A stretch of 64,000 bases of DNA, from NCBI GenBank assembly GCA_963816985.1, contig CAWFMF010000004.1, forward strand, positions 1,488,001 through 1,552,000, given 5' to 3'. This document shows positions 60,968-64,000 of this stretch, piece after piece. The position numbers and the translations under genes were made by a program. Numbering within the stretch: the stretch's first letter is position 1; the number at the start of each line of letters is the position of its first letter. This DNA comes from JAIVJM01 sp963816985 (GTDB lineage Bacteria > Acidobacteriota > Blastocatellia > Pyrinomonadales > Pyrinomonadaceae). The notes beneath the pieces were generated by a model. The model was given only the letters and a program-made list of their open reading frames with translations. It did not search any database and was not told where the DNA came from.

Positions 60968-61047
60968 AGTTCAAAGTTCAAAGTTCAAGGTTCAAAGTTA
61001 AATACTAGAGCCTTGGACTTTGAACTTTAAACTTTGAACTTTGAACT
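60968..61047. repeat. Heptad fold-back element N
   Basis: AGTTCAA/GGTTCAA on the left, TTTGAAC/TTTAAAC on the right; the centre AATACTAGAGCCTTGGAC is shorter in similarity to the core. Between degP and the aldehyde dehydrogenase gene. Confidence 0.92.
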
Positions 61048-61054
61048 CCTTTTT

Positions 61055-62632
61055 ATGGCTCAGGCGAAAAAAGCTCTCACCAGGAAATCAACGAAGACCG
61101 CACGCCCGGCGACCGCCGCCCGGCGCGGGTCGTCAGTCAAAACTTACTCCAACTACATCGGCGGCGAGTGGGTTCAGTCCGCGTCGGGCGAGACGTTCGA
61201 GAACGTCAACCCGGCGAACACGCGCGAGGTCGTGGGCCGCTTTCCCCTTTCGACCGCCGAGGACATGAACCGCGCCGTCACGGCGGCGCAAGCGGCGGCT
61301 GACCGCTGGCGTCACCTGCCCGCGCCGCGCCGCGCCGAAATCCTCTTCCGCCTCGGCGAGCTTCTCCTCCGCCGCAAGGATGAATACTCCCGCGACATGA
61401 CGCGCGAGATGGGCAAGGTCTTGCGCGAGACCGGCGGCGACGTGCAGGAGGCGATTGACTGCACCTACTACACAGCGGGCGAGGGCCGACGCCTCCACGG
61501 CTACACCACGCCCGCCGAGATGCCCGACAAGTTCGCGATGTGCGTCCGCCAGCCCGTCGGACTGTGCGGGCTCATCACGCCGTGGAACTTCCCGATGGCG
61601 ATTCCTTCGTGGAAGCTCATCCCGGCCTTAGTGTGCGGCAACACCGTCGTCATCAAGCCCGCCGAGGACACGCCGCTCTCGACCTACAACTTAATCAAGG
61701 CTTGTGAAGAAGCGGGAATCCCGCCCGGCGTCGTCAACATGGTGACGGGCCACGGCGAGACCGTGGGCGCGGCGCTCACCGAGAACCCGAACGTTCGGCT
61801 CATCTCCTTCACCGGCTCGACCGAGACGGGCCGCATCATCGCCGGGGCGTGCGCCGAGCGCAACGCCATCTGCTCGCTTGAGATGGGCGGCAAGAACGTC
61901 ATCATCGTGATGGAGGACGCCGACATTGACCTCGCCGTCGAAGGCGCGGTCTGGGGCGCGTTCGGCACTTCGGGCCAGCGCTGCACCGCCTCCTCGCGCA
62001 TCGTCGTCCACAAGAAGGTTTATAAAAAATTCACCGACCGCCTCGTCGAGCGCGCCAAGGGCTTGAGAGTCGGCGACGGCCTCGACGAGAAGACCGACAT
62101 GGGGCCGGTCATCAACGCCGACGCCCTGCACAAGATTCTCGGCTACGTCGAAGTGGGCCAGAAGGAGGACGGCGCGCGCCTCGCCTACGGCGGCAACCGT
62201 CTCGACAAAGGCCCGCACGCCGACGGCTACTTCATGGAGCCGACCGTCTTCGCCGACGTCGCGCCCGGAATGCGTATCGCGCAGGAGGAAATCTTCGGCC
62301 CCGTCACGGCGGTCATCCCGACCAAGTCGCTGGACGAGGCGGTGGAGATTGCCAACGGCGTCCGCTACGGGCTCTCCGCCGCCATCTACACGCAGGACGT
62401 GAACCGCGCCTTCCACGCCATGAACGAGATGTACACCGGCATCTTCTACGTCAACTCTTCGACCATCGGCGCGGAAGTCCACCTCCCCTTCGGCGGCACG
62501 AAGGGGACGGGCAACGGCCACCGCGAGGCGGGCACGCAAGTCCTCGACATCTTCACCGAATGGAAGTCCGTCTACGTTGACTACAGCGGCAAACTCCAGC
62601 GCGCGCAGATAGACGAAGTGAATTTCGAGTGA
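61055..62632 (+). CDS. Aldehyde dehydrogenase family protein
   Basis: 525 residues from ATG 61055 (MAQAKKALTRKST). The ~30-residue basic N-terminus is followed by the ALDH fold: NVNPANTREVVGRFPLSTAE, GLITPWNFPMAIPSWK, the general-base Glu in LEMGGKN, and nucleophilic Cys in GTSGQRCTASSR. Broad aldehyde oxidation with NAD(P); the substrate is unknown. The end HLPFGGTKGTGNGHREAGTQ resembles those of amine-derived aldehyde or semialdehyde dehydrogenases, suggestive only. Confidence 0.95.
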   Translation: MAQAKKALTRKSTKTARPATAARRGSSVKTYSNYIGGEWVQSASGETFENVNPANTREVVGRFPLSTAEDMNRAVTAAQAAADRWRHLPAPRRAEILFRLGELLLRRKDEYSRDMTREMGKVLRETGGDVQEAIDCTYYTAGEGRRLHGYTTPAEMPDKFAMCVRQPVGLCGLITPWNFPMAIPSWKLIPALVCGNTVVIKPAEDTPLSTYNLIKACEEAGIPPGVVNMVTGHGETVGAALTENPNVRLISFTGSTETGRIIAGACAERNAICSLEMGGKNVIIVMEDADIDLAVEGAVWGAFGTSGQRCTASSRIVVHKKVYKKFTDRLVERAKGLRVGDGLDEKTDMGPVINADALHKILGYVEVGQKEDGARLAYGGNRLDKGPHADGYFMEPTVFADVAPGMRIAQEEIFGPVTAVIPTKSLDEAVEIANGVRYGLSAAIYTQDVNRAFHAMNEMYTGIFYVNSSTIGAEVHLPFGGTKGTGNGHREAGTQVLDIFTEWKSVYVDYSGKLQRAQIDEVNFE

Positions 62633-62650
62633 GGCCGGTGTGGGCCGACT

Positions 62651-62929
62651 ATGGTGAAGCGCACGCCGCACGGCGAGAGCCGCCACGAAGGCGGGAAGAG
62701 GCCGACGGCAGAGGCCGCGCGGGACAGCGCGGCGGCGCACGAAATTTACAGGGACGCGGAGAGTGGGCACTACGTCTTCGTCGGCCCACGCGGGCGCACA
62801 CACGTTTTCACCGCTGAAGGAGCACATCACACGAGCTTCAGGACGGCGCGGGCCAACAGAAATCGAAGGCTTGATGAAGGCAAGTGGGTACACGTCAGCC
62901 GCGACGACTTGCCGGACGAGTTGAAGTAA
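62651..62929 (+). CDS. Hypothetical 92-residue basic protein
   Basis: 92 residues, Arg/His/Lys-rich (HVFTAEGAHHTSFRTARANR). No family recognised. It starts 18 bases after the aldehyde dehydrogenase stop and ends 1 base before the next small gene, which suggests an operon. A mid-chain YVFVGPRGRTHVFTAEG may be a beta hairpin. Confidence 0.6.
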   Translation: MVKRTPHGESRHEGGKRPTAEAARDSAAAHEIYRDAESGHYVFVGPRGRTHVFTAEGAHHTSFRTARANRNRRLDEGKWVHVSRDDLPDELK

Positions 62930-62930
62930 T

Positions 62931-63176
62931 ATGAAGCCGCTGCGGAAAGAGGTTATGGCGTCCGTGGTTCTGATGGACGTGAGAGTTTCCGAGGACGAAC
63001 TCGTCGTCTTCGAGTCGGCCTTGAGCTACGCGCTCGACAGGCTGGGGGATGCGGAACTGGAACGGCAACTCGGCGCGACGCGGGATGAGGTTGAAGGCAT
63101 TCGTGACGACCTGCGCGAAGCTTTGGGCGCGGGGGAAGATGCGGAGCCGCTCGTCGAGCTGACCGAAAAATCCTAA
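62931..63176 (+). CDS. Hypothetical 81-residue acidic protein
   Basis: 81 residues, acidic second half (GAGEDAEPLVELTEKS). MKPLRKEVMASVVLMDVRVS then ELERQLGATRDEVEGIRDDL suggests a short helical protein. No family is recognised. It is followed after 18 bases by the alanine dehydrogenase gene. Confidence 0.6.
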   Translation: MKPLRKEVMASVVLMDVRVSEDELVVFESALSYALDRLGDAELERQLGATRDEVEGIRDDLREALGAGEDAEPLVELTEKS

Positions 63177-63194
63177 CGAACGGAGAACAGTAAA

Positions 63195-64000
63195 GTGATC
63201 GTCGGACTGCCGAAGGAGATTAAGGACAACGAGTACCGCGTGGGGATGACGCCGGCGGGCGTGCGCGCTTTGATGGACGCGGGCCACAAGGTCATCGTCG
63301 AGCGGAGCGCGGGCGAGGGTTCGGGCTTCACTGACGACCTCTACGAGCGCGCGGGCGCGAGGATGATCGAAGGGCCGGACGACGTGTGGGCCGAAGCCGA
63401 GATGATCGTCAAGGTCAAGGAGCCGATTGCGCCCGAATACCCGCGCATGAAGGAAGGGCTTCTGCTCTTCACCTACCTGCACCTCGCGCCCGACACGAAG
63501 CAGACGCAGGCGCTCCTCGAACAAAAGGTGACGGGCGTCGCCTACGAGACGATTACGGACAGGAAGGGGACGCTCCCGCTCCTGACGCCGATGTCGGAGG
63601 TCGCGGGCCGGATGGCCGTGCAGGTCGGCGCGCAGTACCTTGAGAAGATGAACGGCGGGCGCGGCGTGCTCCTCGGCGGCGTGCCCGGAGTCCCGGCGGC
63701 GCGGGTCGTCATCATCGGCGGCGGCGTGGTCGGGACGAACGCGGCGAAGATCGCCGTCGGCATGGGCGCGCACGTCACCATCATTGACCGCGACCTCGAC
63801 CGCCTGCGCGAGCTGGACGACATCTTTCTGTCGAAGATTTCGACGCTCGCCTCTTCGGCCTACGCCATCCACGGCGCGATTTCGGAGGCCGACTTGATAG
63901 TCGGCGCGGTATTGGTGGCGGGCGCGGCGGCCCCGAAGCTCGTCACGCGCGAGATGCTTCGGGACGTGCCGAACGGCGCGGTCATCGTGGACGTGGCCGT
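63195..64000 (+). CDS. ald: Alanine dehydrogenase, 3' end outside window
   Basis: 268 codons from GTG 63195, cut by the right edge. MIVGLPKEIKDNEYRVGMTP (start Met from GTG) is the alanine dehydrogenase opening. MIVKVKEPIAPEYPRMKEG contains the catalytic Lys region, FTYLHLAPDTKQTQALL the catalytic His, and VVIIGGGVVGTNAAKIAVG the NAD-binding loop. It catalyses reversible oxidative deamination of L-alanine to pyruvate. The rest, with further NAD contacts, lies beyond the window. Confidence 0.95.
   Translation, partial: MIVGLPKEIKDNEYRVGMTPAGVRALMDAGHKVIVERSAGEGSGFTDDLYERAGARMIEGPDDVWAEAEMIVKVKEPIAPEYPRMKEGLLLFTYLHLAPDTKQTQALLEQKVTGVAYETITDRKGTLPLLTPMSEVAGRMAVQVGAQYLEKMNGGRGVLLGGVPGVPAARVVIIGGGVVGTNAAKIAVGMGAHVTIIDRDLDRLRELDDIFLSKISTLASSAYAIHGAISEADLIVGAVLVAGAAAPKLVTREMLRDVPNGAVIVDVA

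Noticed and set aside
46676..61047. Fold-back elements as CRISPR or standard REP sequences
   Set aside because: No constant repeat with variable spacers, and no fixed REP palindrome. The periodic unit is seven bases and differs between elements.

Overview
The window is GC-rich bacterial chromosome that contains the replication origin. Three things suggest an Acidobacteriota genome, perhaps Blastocatellia: the gene order parB-parA-mnmG-mnmE-khpB-yidC-yidD-rnpA-rpmH // dnaA-dnaN-recF-gyrB, a TonB-dependent receptor with an N-terminal carboxypeptidase-regulatory domain (Oar-like), and a large complement of secreted proteins. This placement is an inference; no rRNA gene is present to settle it.

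Layout. 1-6.1 kb (minus): a ketosynthase cut by the window edge, a VanZ-like protein, and a partial F-type ATP synthase operon (b', b, delta, alpha, gamma; no a, c, beta or epsilon here). 6.2-14.5 kb (minus): chromosome partitioning (ParB, ParA, two parS-like sites), tRNA modification (MnmG, MnmE), KhpB, membrane insertion (YidC, YidD), RNase P protein and L34. 14.5-21.7 kb (plus): dnaA, an origin with about 12 DnaA-box-like sites and a DnaA-trio, dnaN, recF and gyrB. 22-31 kb: a LigB/Memo-like plus AMMECR1 pair, an FAD reductase, a thioesterase, a glycosyltransferase with a frameshifted HAD phosphatase, two stress proteins, and a membrane-bound spermidine-synthase-like protein. 31-43.6 kb (minus): a TonB receptor and a striking cluster of two very large secreted nucleases separated by a NuiA-like nuclease inhibitor. 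43.9-64 kb: thiolase, S41 peptidase, RDD protein, SnoaL-like protein, tyrS, purine genes purN-purM-purF interleaved with a DUF433/DUF5615 toxin-antitoxin pair and an MBL-fold protein, then plus-strand glutaredoxin, cytochrome c, dehydrogenase, EamA transporter, DegP/HtrA protease, aldehyde dehydrogenase and a partial alanine dehydrogenase.

The most unusual structure is a family of 14 intergenic fold-back elements, 13 of them between 46.6 and 61.05 kb. Each arm is a run of degenerate 7-base repeats and the opposite arm is its reverse complement. The heptamer differs between element groups, yet most elements share a short centre resembling AAAGACAAG..CTTGTCTTT. They fill nearly every intergenic gap in that stretch. 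At least one has the form of a bidirectional terminator, and one supplies the start codon of the next gene. I know of no described family with this combination, although degenerate heptanucleotide repeats forming hairpins are known from cyanobacteria.

Three genes (a HAD phosphatase, tyrS and purF) carry single-base frameshifts, four events in all. Because tyrS and purF are normally indispensable, these more probably reflect assembly indels than true decay. Separately, a solitary antitoxin gene is followed by only the last ~27 codons of a PIN-type toxin, which looks like real gene decay.
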